Source of the DNA: an uncultured Alistipes sp.
Lineage (GTDB): Bacteria; Bacteroidota; Bacteroidia; Bacteroidales; Rikenellaceae
Direction: 5' to 3'
Length of the DNA: 6,507 bases
NCBI GenBank assembly: GCA_947178455.1
Contig: CAMWYI010000099.1
Location: 1 to 6,507, forward strand
Part shown: in pieces, positions 1 through 5,325 of the stretch
Layout: every line of letters starts with the position of its first letter
Position numbering within the stretch: the first letter of the stretch is position 1
Program-made: the position numbers and the translations under genes
The notes under the pieces: generated by a model
The model's database searches: none
What the model saw: the letters and a program-made list of their open reading frames with translations, nothing else
Told to the model about the DNA's origin: nothing

Positions 1-2
1 AG

Positions 3-230
3 CCTTATGTCGGATTGGGATTCGGTCGCCCGATTCCGCGTCGGCGAGTGGGATTTCGGGTCGAGTTGGGAGCTCTTTTTCACGGCAGACCCAAAGTCGT
101 TTCTGATAATTTGTTGGAAGAAAATCTCAATGAATTGAATGACGTGAACAAATTCTTGAAAAACTTCAATGTCTATCCGCAACTCAATTTTCAGGTGACG
201 GTTCGGCTACTGAAGAATAAGACTAAATAA
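3..230 (+). CDS. Outer-membrane beta-barrel protein, C-terminal fragment (5' end outside window)
   Basis: The reading frame is open from the window edge and stops at 228-230, so only the last 75 residues are present. Seen: a Gly/aromatic alternating start (PYVGLGFGRPIP), the stretch RRRVGFRVELGALFHGRPKV, a polar Asn/Asp/Glu-rich loop (about NLLEENLNELNDVNKFLKNF), then NVYPQLNFQVTVRLL. Two strands joined by a long loop, with the closing pattern 'vYP.l.fqv..RL', resemble the end of Bacteroidales outer-membrane barrel proteins; that is recognition by family pattern, not a search. Such proteins sit in the outer membrane and their substrate is generally unknown. Odd point: after the usual RL(F/L) terminal strand there is a short basic extension, KNKTK, where barrels normally end in an aromatic residue. 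This could be a recent extension or a natural variant. The first internal TTG at 15 is not taken as a start because the frame is open upstream of it. Confidence 0.62.
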   Translation, partial: PYVGLGFGRPIPRRRVGFRVELGALFHGRPKVVSDNLLEENLNELNDVNKFLKNFNVYPQLNFQVTVRLLKNKTK

Positions 231-289
231 AATCTGCCATGTCATTATAATGCGACAGATGCAAGATGAAAAGTTAAAATATCCAAAGA

Positions 290-751
290 ATGAAAAAGCT
301 AATTGTATGTATGATTGTCATGATCCTAATGATAGGATGTAATCATAAGAATAATTCCGATAACTATGAAAAGGTATGGCCTATGTTTGGTTTGCGAAAA
401 AACTGGGAGCTGAATTTAGCTGTCGGAGTAGGAAGTATGTATAATTGGACAATTGATGCAAGGCCAGAGTATATTCGGTGTATTGGTAATCATATTCATG
501 AGATAAATTTTTGGGGCGTAGTTTGGGATGAGATATTTTTCTGTGCTGATAATGGAGTCGTTACGCATATAATATTACTGAAACATGAGAATATCACAAA
601 AGATACCTATTTCCATTTAAAGAAAAACATGATAAAAGAATACGGAGATGCAGATATAACAGAAGGCCCCACTGGTTGTGTATGTTCAAATGATACAACT
701 CATGGTGAATTGATATTTAACACAAATGGATACGTATTAACACTCTATTAA
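290..751 (+). CDS. Small AT-rich lipoprotein of unknown function
   Basis: I do not recognise a named family. The 153-residue product starts with a lipoprotein signal: basic MKKL, a hydrophobic core, and Met-Ile-Gly-Cys with the lipidated cysteine at residue 17. Met at -3 is slightly unusual for a lipobox. The residues after the cysteine (NHKNNSDN) lack the acidic cluster that sends Bacteroidota lipoproteins to the cell surface, so a periplasm-facing position is inferred. The mature part has four more cysteines (64, 85, 130, 132), the last two as CxC. Residues 80-120 (a strand-like D-E-I-F-F, then D-N-G-V-V-T-H-I-I, then a helix ending K-E-Y-G-D) suggest a small alpha/beta domain. GC is about 33 % over 301-751, against about 55 % elsewhere, suggesting foreign origin. 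The start at 290 is chosen because it gives the complete signal peptide. No Shine-Dalgarno sequence or TAnnTTTG box is visible upstream. Confidence 0.75.
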   Translation: MKKLIVCMIVMILMIGCNHKNNSDNYEKVWPMFGLRKNWELNLAVGVGSMYNWTIDARPEYIRCIGNHIHEINFWGVVWDEIFFCADNGVVTHIILLKHENITKDTYFHLKKNMIKEYGDADITEGPTGCVCSNDTTHGELIFNTNGYVLTLY

Positions 752-903
752 TTAAAATCAAGGGAATTAAAAGGCCGAAATGCTGAAATAGGACAATATG
801 TATTTCTTTATTATACACGTAAACATCTTAAAACGACCGCAATTGAAATGGACAAACTAAAAAATATGAAGAAAAGTAAATGGCTGTTTCTGTTTTATTG
901 AGA

Positions 904-936
904 AAAAGAAGTTTTGCATTTAGCGAAACTTCTTTT
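904..936. terminator. Bidirectional hairpin terminator between convergent genes
   Basis: Arms 904-917 and 923-936 form a 14-bp stem with one T-G wobble and a 5-nt ATTTA loop. The stem starts A/T-rich, so the + strand transcript ends in a T-rich 3' arm (CTTCTTTTCTT), and the - strand reading has CTTCTTTTTCTC. It lies 4 nt beyond the stop codon of the leftward SLOG gene (941), so ending that transcript is its clearest job. It is also the only terminator candidate seen after the rightward lipoprotein gene, 150 nt downstream of its stop. Confidence 0.7.
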
Positions 937-940
937 CTTG

Positions 941-1447
941 TTAAAATAGTATAGGTGCGGGATGGACCGATTGCGGAGTTGCCGGATGCAGATGAATCAG
1001 CCGTCGACCTTGCAAAAGCGCCTTTTCGACCGTGTAGCGTGTGCCGCCGGGCGAGCCGTCGTACCATGTTATCAGCGTAGCGGCATGGTCGACCAAATAG
1101 TTGTTTCGCACGGCATATACCCCACTGTTGTAGGTTTCGGACAATACGATTGTTTCGTCGGCTTCGGCGCAGATTCGGTCGAAGCGTGCTCGGTCGGTCG
1201 CGGAAAAACGCTGCTGTTGGCCGCGAAACGGAATAACGGCGACCAAACGGATGCCAGGCAATGATTTACGGCAATCCAACACCGCTTCCGCTGCAGCCAA
1301 GTCGAAGCCTACGGCCATACCGCTCAAAAAAGAGCGTATGCCGGAGTCGTACAACGCCCGAATGGTGCGGCGCAGCGTCTCGTCGGCTTCGTGACGGTAT
1401 GTGCGGTGTCCGGTGAAGGCTGCGGATGTCGTCGGCAGGGAAGTCAT
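941..1447 (-). CDS. SLOG-superfamily (DUF1273/YpsA-like) nucleotide-binding protein
   Basis: The 168-residue product shows the signatures of the DUF1273 branch of the SLOG (LOG/DprA-like Rossmann) superfamily: FTGHR at 11-15, the glycine-rich SGMAVGFDLAAAEAV at 42-56, IPFRGQ at 72-77, RNNYLVD at 114-120, and GSPGGTRYTVEKA at 131-143. In this superfamily the Gly-rich loops bind a nucleotide or nucleotide-derived ligand. The exact ligand is not known for this branch; Bacillus YpsA has been linked to cell division, but a shared role here is inference. It is probably cytoplasmic, with no signal peptide or membrane helix. The frame stays open upstream to 1693, but ATG at 1447 is chosen because the conserved FTGHR begins 10 residues later, the extra upstream residues look like antisense of the YtxH gene, and a promoter box lies just upstream. 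The gene ends at the terminator at 904-936 and is divergent from the YtxH gene. Confidence 0.85.
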   Translation of the reverse strand: MTSLPTTSAAFTGHRTYRHEADETLRRTIRALYDSGIRSFLSGMAVGFDLAAAEAVLDCRKSLPGIRLVAVIPFRGQQQRFSATDRARFDRICAEADETIVLSETYNSGVYAVRNNYLVDHAATLITWYDGSPGGTRYTVEKALLQGRRLIHLHPATPQSVHPAPILF

Positions 1448-1452
1448 TGGCG

Positions 1453-1460
1453 CAAAGATA
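1453..1460 (-). promoter_or_regulatory. Bacteroidota -7 box (TATCTTTG) for the SLOG gene
   Basis: TATCTTTG read on the - strand is an exact match to TAnnTTTG. No TTG is present at the usual 19-22 nt upstream, so the -33 element is weak or missing. The box ends only 5 nt before the ATG at 1447, so the transcript would be leaderless or nearly so if this box is used. Confidence 0.6.
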
Positions 1461-1520
1461 GGAATTTCTGGCGCGGACTTTGCACTTTTCGGAACGGATT
1501 TCAAAAAATACATAGCCATT

Positions 1521-1730
1521 ATGAAACACACAGGTATTGTCGTTGCATCGCTTCTCGGCGGTGCGTTGATCGGTTCGGCGATTGCCGTGCTTTTTACGCC
1601 CCATTCGGGCCCGGAATTGCGCCGCCGCATTCGGGATTTCGTCGATGACGAGATGGACAAGATGAAAGAGGAGTTCGAGCGCATGCGTTGCAAATGCGAC
1701 GAACACGGCCACTGCGATTGCGAGAACTAA
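1521..1730 (+). CDS. YtxH-domain small membrane protein with Cys/His-rich tail
   Basis: The 69-residue product has an N-terminal Gly/Ala-rich membrane helix (about 4-25), followed by FTPHSGPELRRRI (25-37), which matches the YtxH pattern 'lfaPxSGxexR+', and a charged amphipathic helix (about 33-56). YtxH proteins are small, membrane-anchored and of unclear function, often tied to general stress in Bacillus relatives. The last 13 residues carry Cys57, Cys59, His62, His64, Cys65 and Cys67 (CxCx2HxHCxC), a symmetrical cluster that could bind a metal; this is inference and not a normal part of the domain. The frame is open further upstream, but ATG at 1521 is chosen because the membrane helix begins directly after it. 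The preceding A-rich stretch lacks a Shine-Dalgarno sequence. The next gene starts 21 nt after the stop, so the two are probably cotranscribed. I could not identify a clear promoter in the 73-bp gap to the divergent SLOG gene. Confidence 0.85.
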   Translation: MKHTGIVVASLLGGALIGSAIAVLFTPHSGPELRRRIRDFVDDEMDKMKEEFERMRCKCDEHGHCDCEN

Positions 1731-1751
1731 ACGATTCGCGTCCATTCGCTT

Positions 1752-2111
1752 ATGACCAAGCGCCAATCGTCCGCCGGTAGATTGATTTTATCGTTGTCGT
1801 TATTCTTCGTGGCAGCCGGAATGGCCTTCGTGTTGTTGGTTGTGTCGGCTGTCGCGGGATTGACGATTTGGATGGATTCGTTCGCGCTCGCGGCTTTGAC
1901 GTTCGGCGGATTGCTTGTCATAGTCGCTGCGGCGATTTATTTCGTATTCATACGGAAGCCGGTGGCCGCCATTTACGGGCAGGTCGAGCGGGCTTTCCGC
2001 GTGGTACGCATCGCCAAAAACACTTGCGAGTGGATTGTGGACAAATTGCTTTGGATATGGGCAATCGGGCAGTCGTTCCGTTCGGGACAGAAACAGGCAT
2101 CCGAATTGTAG
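1752..2111 (+). CDS. Small two-helix inner-membrane protein, YtxH partner (holin-superfamily-III/YqjE-like?)
   Basis: The 119-residue protein has a short basic N-terminus (MTKRQSSAGR), two hydrophobic segments (about 10-38 and 44-67) joined by a tight turn, a basic IRKP at the membrane exit, and a C-terminal amphipathic region (about 72-108) rich in Trp, Val and Arg. Both termini are predicted in the cytoplasm. A two-helix hairpin plus cytoplasmic helix, next to a YtxH gene, resembles the membrane proteins often called 'phage holin family' or YqjE-like in bacterial genomes. There is no lysis gene nearby, so a phage role is unlikely and a housekeeping envelope or stress role is more plausible; this remains inference. 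The gene follows the YtxH stop by 21 nt in what is probably a two-gene operon ending at the terminator at 2139-2171. ATG at 1752 is the only start that leaves the first helix with its basic flank. Confidence 0.75.
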   Translation: MTKRQSSAGRLILSLSLFFVAAGMAFVLLVVSAVAGLTIWMDSFALAALTFGGLLVIVAAAIYFVFIRKPVAAIYGQVERAFRVVRIAKNTCEWIVDKLLWIWAIGQSFRSGQKQASEL

Positions 2112-2138
2112 CGGATTTTTTCCTCTTGTAGAAAAAAT

Positions 2139-2171
2139 AGCAGCCGTATCGGAAAAACCGATACGGCTGCT
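2139..2171. terminator. Strong bidirectional terminator between the membrane-protein operon and tRNA-Gly
   Basis: Perfect 14-bp stem (arms 2139-2152 and 2158-2171) with a 5-nt AAAAA loop. On the + strand it is followed by TGCTTTTTT and on the - strand by ATTTTTTC, so it works as an intrinsic terminator in both directions. It lies 28 nt after the stop of the two-helix protein gene and 24 nt after the 3' end of the tRNA. Confidence 0.93.
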
Positions 2172-2195
2172 TGCTTTTTTGTGAAAGTTCAAAAG

Positions 2196-2268
2196 AGCGG
2201 AAGACGGGACTCGAACCCGCGACCCTCAGCTTGGGAAGCTGATGCTCTACCAACTGAGCTACTTCCGC
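2196..2268 (-). tRNA. tRNA-Gly, anticodon CCC
   Basis: A 73-nt cloverleaf can be folded by eye. The acceptor stem is GCGGAAG/CTTCCGC (7 bp), the D-arm is GCTC/GAGC, and the anticodon stem TCAGC/GCTGA encloses the loop TTCCCAA. Positions 34-36 are therefore CCC, which reads GGG glycine codons. The variable loop is GGGTC, and the T-arm is GCGGG/CCCGT (one G-T pair) around TTCGAGT. The discriminator base is T (U73), normal for bacterial tRNA-Gly. CCA is not encoded (the DNA continues CTTTTG), so the end must be added enzymatically. A CCC-anticodon tRNA supplements the TCC isoacceptor. It has its own promoter box at 2280-2287 and the terminator at 2139-2171, so it is probably a single-gene transcript, with possible readthrough from lepA upstream. 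Confidence 0.97.
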
Positions 2269-2279
2269 ATAACGATGCA

Positions 2280-2309
2280 CAAAGGTACATCGCTTTTTTG
2301 AATTTTCAA
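2280..2309 (-). promoter_or_regulatory. Bacteroidota -33/-7 promoter of tRNA-Gly
   Basis: On the - strand, TTG at 2309-2307 is followed after 19 nt by TACCTTTG at 2287-2280, matching TTG-N19-22-TAnnTTTG. The box ends 11 nt before the first tRNA base (2268), giving a 5' leader of only a few bases. Confidence 0.8.
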
Positions 2310-2363
2310 GTTTTGGCGGGATTTTTATTGTCCCAGTTGTGAAATTGTCGCGTCAAGGTACCG

Positions 2364-4154
2364 TCAATCCATTTTCAGCACGGCGAGGAATGCCGACTGG
2401 GGGACTTGGACGTTGCCGATTTGACGCATGCGTTTTTTGCCTTTCTTCTGTTTTTCAAGCAGTTTGCGTTTGCGCGAGATGTCGCCGCCGTAACACTTGG
2501 CTGTGACGTCCTTACGCACGGCTTTGACGGTTTCGCGAGCGATGATTTTCGCCCCGATAGCCGCCTGAATGGCGATGTCGAACTGCTGGCGCGGAATCAA
2601 CTCTTTGAGTTTTTCGCACATTTTGCGCCCGAAATCGTAGGCGTGGTCGGCGTAAATGAGCGACGAAAGCGCATCGACCGGCTCGCCGTTGAGCAGTACA
2701 TCGAGTTTGACCAGTTTCGAGGGCTGGAACCCCGTGCGGTGGTAATCGAACGATGCGTAACCTTTGGAGATGCTTTTCAGTTTGTCGTAAAAATCGAAGA
2801 CGATTTCGGACAGCGGCATATCGAAATTGATTTCTACGCGGTCTTGCGTGATGAACGTTTGGTTTTTCATCGTGCCGCGCTTGTCGATGCACAGTTTGAT
2901 GACATTGCCCAAAAAATCGGTCTTGGTGATGATTTGCGCCAAAATGTAGGGTTCCTCGATTTTGGCGATTTTCGTCACTTCGGGCAGGCCGGACGGGTTG
3001 TGCACCTCCAACTCCTCGCCCTGCGTGGTCGTGATGCGGTAGGAAACGTTCGGCACGGTGGTGATAACGTCCATGTCGAACTCGCGGTAGAGCCGTTCTT
3101 GGATGATTTCCATGTGCAGCAGGCCGAGAAATCCGCAGCGGAATCCGAAACCCAGCGCCAACGAACTTTCGGGCTCGAACGTGAGCGATGCGTCGTTGAG
3201 TTGCAATTTTTCGAGCGAGGTGCGCAGGTCTTCGTACTGGTCGGCCTCGACCGGATAGACGCCTGCGAAGACCATCGGCTTGACGTCCTCGAATCCGGCA
3301 ATGGCTTCTGTCGCGGGCCGAGCGACCGAAGTAATCGTGTCGCCGACCTTGACGTCGGACGATGTTTTGATACCCGAACAGATATATCCTACGTCTCCGG
3401 CGCGGATTTCGTCGCGGGGTTGCAGTTTGAGTTTCAGCACCCCCACTTCGTCGGCATCGTATTCGCTGCCGGTGTTGAAGAATTTGACGTGTTCGCCTTT
3501 GCGAAGCGTCCCGTTGAAGACGCGGAAATAGGCGATGATGCCCCGGAACGGGTTGAACACGGAGTCGAAAATCAACGCCTGCAACGGTGCGTTTTCGTCG
3601 CCCTGCGGAGCGGGAATCCGCTGAACGATAGCCTCCAAAACCTCTTCGACGCCGAGTCCGGTTTTGCCCGAAGCGAGCAAAATATCCTCCTCCTTGCAGC
3701 CGATGAGGTCGATGACTTGGTCTTTCACTTCGTCGATCATCGCCGATTCCATGTCGACCTTGTTCAGTACGGGGATGATGGTCAGGTCGTGTTCGACGGC
3801 TAAATAGAGGTTCGAGATGGTCTGGGCCTGAATGCCTTGCGTGGCGTCGACGACCAACAACGCTCCTTCGCAGGAAGCGATGGCGCGCGAAACTTCGTAG
3901 GAAAAATCGACGTGCCCCGGCGTGTCGATCAGATTGAGCGTGTATTGTTCGCCGTCTTGGGCCTTGTACTCCATTTGAATGGCGTGGCTCTTGATGGTGA
4001 TGCCCTTTTCGCGTTCGAGTTCCATGTCGTCGAGCACCTGCGCCTGCATTTCGCGCTGGTTGAGCGTGTTGGTCTTTTCGAGCAGCCGGTCGGCGAGGGT
4101 CGATTTGCCGTGGTCGATATGGGCTATGATGCAGAAATTACGGATGTTTTTCAT
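2364..4154 (-). CDS. lepA: Elongation factor 4 (LepA), ribosome-associated GTPase
   Basis: LepA/EF4 is a translational GTPase that binds the ribosome; back-translocation of tRNAs and a role in 30S assembly have both been proposed for it. The 596-residue product is full length for the family (about 600). GTPase motifs, in order: P-loop AHIDHGKS (11-18), G2 region REKGITIK (48-55), DTPGH (77-81), NKVD (131-134), and G5-like ASGKTG (161-166), where most relatives have SAK. An EF-Tu-like domain 2 follows (about 190-280), then EF-G-like domains (GFRCGFLGLLHME) and the LepA-specific basic C-terminal domain (GGDISRKRKLLEKQKKGKKR, then VPQSAFLAVLK), which has no counterpart in EF-G. The start ATG gives the family N-terminus MKNIRNFCIIAHIDHGK. 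It is cytoplasmic or loosely membrane-associated. The gene is monocistronic by layout: it is transcribed from a TATCTTTG box 22 nt upstream, with tRNA-Gly downstream on the same strand. No strong terminator is seen directly after the stop. Confidence 0.99.
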   Translation of the reverse strand: MKNIRNFCIIAHIDHGKSTLADRLLEKTNTLNQREMQAQVLDDMELEREKGITIKSHAIQMEYKAQDGEQYTLNLIDTPGHVDFSYEVSRAIASCEGALLVVDATQGIQAQTISNLYLAVEHDLTIIPVLNKVDMESAMIDEVKDQVIDLIGCKEEDILLASGKTGLGVEEVLEAIVQRIPAPQGDENAPLQALIFDSVFNPFRGIIAYFRVFNGTLRKGEHVKFFNTGSEYDADEVGVLKLKLQPRDEIRAGDVGYICSGIKTSSDVKVGDTITSVARPATEAIAGFEDVKPMVFAGVYPVEADQYEDLRTSLEKLQLNDASLTFEPESSLALGFGFRCGFLGLLHMEIIQERLYREFDMDVITTVPNVSYRITTTQGEELEVHNPSGLPEVTKIAKIEEPYILAQIITKTDFLGNVIKLCIDKRGTMKNQTFITQDRVEINFDMPLSEIVFDFYDKLKSISKGYASFDYHRTGFQPSKLVKLDVLLNGEPVDALSSLIYADHAYDFGRKMCEKLKELIPRQQFDIAIQAAIGAKIIARETVKAVRKDVTAKCYGGDISRKRKLLEKQKKGKKRMRQIGNVQVPQSAFLAVLKMD

Positions 4155-4176
4155 AGGGTACCAGAGAATAGTGGCT

Positions 4177-4184
4177 CAAAGATA
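4177..4184 (-). promoter_or_regulatory. Bacteroidota -7 box (TATCTTTG) for lepA
   Basis: TATCTTTG on the - strand, 22 nt before the lepA ATG, exactly fits TAnnTTTG. I see no TTG at the expected -33 distance, so the upstream element is degenerate. It lies within 40 bp of the opposite-facing box at 4223-4230, so the two promoters share their upstream DNA. Confidence 0.7.
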
Positions 4185-4198
4185 CGATATTTTTTCGA

Positions 4199-4230
4199 TT
4201 TGCCGTTTCGCGTCGAATCGCTTACCTTTG
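4199..4230 (+). promoter_or_regulatory. Bacteroidota -33/-7 promoter of the EamA transporter gene
   Basis: TTTG at 4199-4202 is followed after 20 nt by TACCTTTG at 4223-4230, a good match to TTTG-N19-22-TAnnTTTG. The start codon is at 4315, so the mRNA leader would be about 80 nt, much longer than for the other genes here. Confidence 0.75.
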
Positions 4231-4314
4231 CACGCTGGATTCCGTGATTCCGTCGGATGAACGGCATCCAATGGAATGATTTGATTTAGTAAAGCCTCTT
4301 AATTCTTAATAAAT

Positions 4315-5229
4315 ATGTGGTTGTCGTTGGCTTTCGCTTCGGCCGCCTTGCTCGGTTTTTACGATGCGGCTAAAAAGCAGGCGCTCACGGCCAATGCCGT
4401 GCTGCCGGTGCTGTGGCTCAATACGCTTTTTTCGACGCTGATTTTTTTGCCGGCCCTGCTTTCGGCCGAGTTGCATCTCGGTTGGTTCGACGGAACGGTG
4501 TTGGCTATCGAATCGAACAGTTTGCAAGCTCACGCGCTCGTGATACTCAAATCGACTATCGTTTTGATTTCGTGGATATTCGGATATTACGGCATGAAGC
4601 ATCTGCCGATTACGATTGTCGGCCCGATCAACGCGACGCGGCCGGTGCTGGTGCTTGTCGGCGCGATGCTGGTATTCGGCGAACGGCTGAACGGCTATCA
4701 GTGGACGGGCGTGGTGCTGGCGATGGTTTCGCTGGTGCTGTTGAGCCGTTCGAGCCGACGCGAAGGGGTCGATTTCGTTCACAACCGGTGGATATGGTTC
4801 GTGGCGCTATCGGCATTGACGGGGGCCGTGAGCGGACTGTACGACAAATTCATCATGTCGCGGCTCGATGCGGTGTTCGTGCAGAGTTGGTACAACCTTT
4901 ACCAACTTTTGATGATGTCGGTCGTCGTGGCGGTGGCGTGGTGGCCGAAACGAGGCGAAACGACGCCGTTTCGCTGGAAGTGGGCCATCCCGTTGATTTC
5001 GATTTTTCTGTCGCTGGCCGATTTCGCTTATCTCTATGCGCTGCGCGATGCCGATGCCATGATTTCGGTGGTTTCGATGATTCGGCGCGGGTCGGTCGTC
5101 GTGTCGTTCTTGTGCGGGGCAGTACTCTTCCACGAACACAATCTGTGCTCGAAAGCAATCGACTTGGCGTTTATTCTTGTCGGGATGCTCTTTTTGTGGG
5201 TCGGGTCGCGATCTTTAGCTTCGTTTTAG
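4315..5229 (+). CDS. EamA/DMT-superfamily transporter (ten-helix permease)
   Basis: The 304-residue protein has ten hydrophobic segments (about 3-19, 29-51, 74-93, 98-121, 127-145, 158-178, 185-210, 223-241, 246-271, 280-298), arranged as two repeated five-helix halves, the hallmark of EamA-domain drug/metabolite transporters in the inner membrane. The first half ends in the typical GAMLVFGERLNGYQWTGV (117-134), and the second repeats it as GAVLFHEHNLCSKAIDL (268-284). Members export or import small metabolites, amino acids or drugs; the substrate cannot be read from the sequence. The start is fixed by an in-frame stop at 4300-4302, with ATG at 4315 the first start after it. The leader is AT-rich and has no Shine-Dalgarno sequence. 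The gene is divergent from lepA and ends 96 bp before pheT, which has its own promoter, so it is probably transcribed alone. Base composition is like its neighbours. Confidence 0.92.
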   Translation: MWLSLAFASAALLGFYDAAKKQALTANAVLPVLWLNTLFSTLIFLPALLSAELHLGWFDGTVLAIESNSLQAHALVILKSTIVLISWIFGYYGMKHLPITIVGPINATRPVLVLVGAMLVFGERLNGYQWTGVVLAMVSLVLLSRSSRREGVDFVHNRWIWFVALSALTGAVSGLYDKFIMSRLDAVFVQSWYNLYQLLMMSVVVAVAWWPKRGETTPFRWKWAIPLISIFLSLADFAYLYALRDADAMISVVSMIRRGSVVVSFLCGAVLFHEHNLCSKAIDLAFILVGMLFLWVGSRSLASF

Positions 5230-5242
5230 ATACTTCGCCTCA

Positions 5243-5269
5243 ATAATGCACAAATAAATTTGGCATTAT
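5243..5269. repeat. Inverted repeat overlapping the pheT -33 box
   Basis: ATAATGC (5243-5249) pairs with GCATTAT (5263-5269); inside it CAAA (5251-5254) pairs with TTTG (5259-5262) around a TAAA loop, leaving one bulged A (5250). The right inner arm is itself the TTTG of the pheT -33 element. There is no T-run after the hairpin, so it is a poor terminator for the transporter gene and could be a protein-binding site, but that is a guess. Confidence 0.45.
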
Positions 5270-5291
5270 GTTCGGCTTATTCGTATCTTTG
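5259..5291 (+). promoter_or_regulatory. Bacteroidota -33/-7 promoter of pheT
   Basis: TTTG at 5259-5262 is followed after 21 nt by TATCTTTG at 5284-5291, an excellent TTTG-N19-22-TAnnTTTG match. The box ends 34 nt before the pheT ATG, leaving a short A-rich leader without a Shine-Dalgarno sequence. This indicates that pheT is transcribed independently of the upstream transporter gene. Confidence 0.8.
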
Positions 5292-5325
5292 TCTCTCCGA
5301 ATCATAACGAAAAACATTTACGATT

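Noticed and set aside
243..252. Perfect palindrome CATTATAATG in front of the lipoprotein gene
   Set aside because: Only 10 bp, in AT-rich DNA, with no symmetry outside it; it is compatible with chance and with a -10-like sequence, which Bacteroidota do not use.
1401..1520. Upstream extension of the YtxH frame
   Set aside because: It would overlap the start and promoter of the SLOG gene and place 40 non-hydrophobic residues before the membrane helix that begins most YtxH proteins.
1448..1693. Upstream extension of the SLOG frame by 82 codons
   Set aside because: The extra residues are the antisense of the YtxH gene and of the promoter gap, are rich in Ser/Arg/Pro, and precede the conserved FTGHR motif that normally lies near the N-terminus.
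2196..2268. tRNA-Gly gene as an integration (attachment) site
   Set aside because: The flanks hold an ordinary promoter and terminator. I see no second copy of the tRNA 3' end and no integrase gene in the window.
2330..2363. Possible intrinsic terminator just after lepA
   Set aside because: The best hairpin there (GGGA...TCCC) has only 4 bp, a long loop and no T-run, so lepA termination is left unassigned.
2406..3803. A 465-codon open frame on the + strand opposite lepA
   Set aside because: It is wholly antisense to lepA, which has every family motif. Its composition (runs of Phe, Val, Asp, Arg) is that expected from the complement of a GC-rich gene, and it has no recognisable domain.
4413..5246. 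A 277-codon second frame over the transporter gene
   Set aside because: It is Arg/Gly-rich with no hydrophobic pattern, while the frame at 4315-5229 shows ten clean membrane segments.
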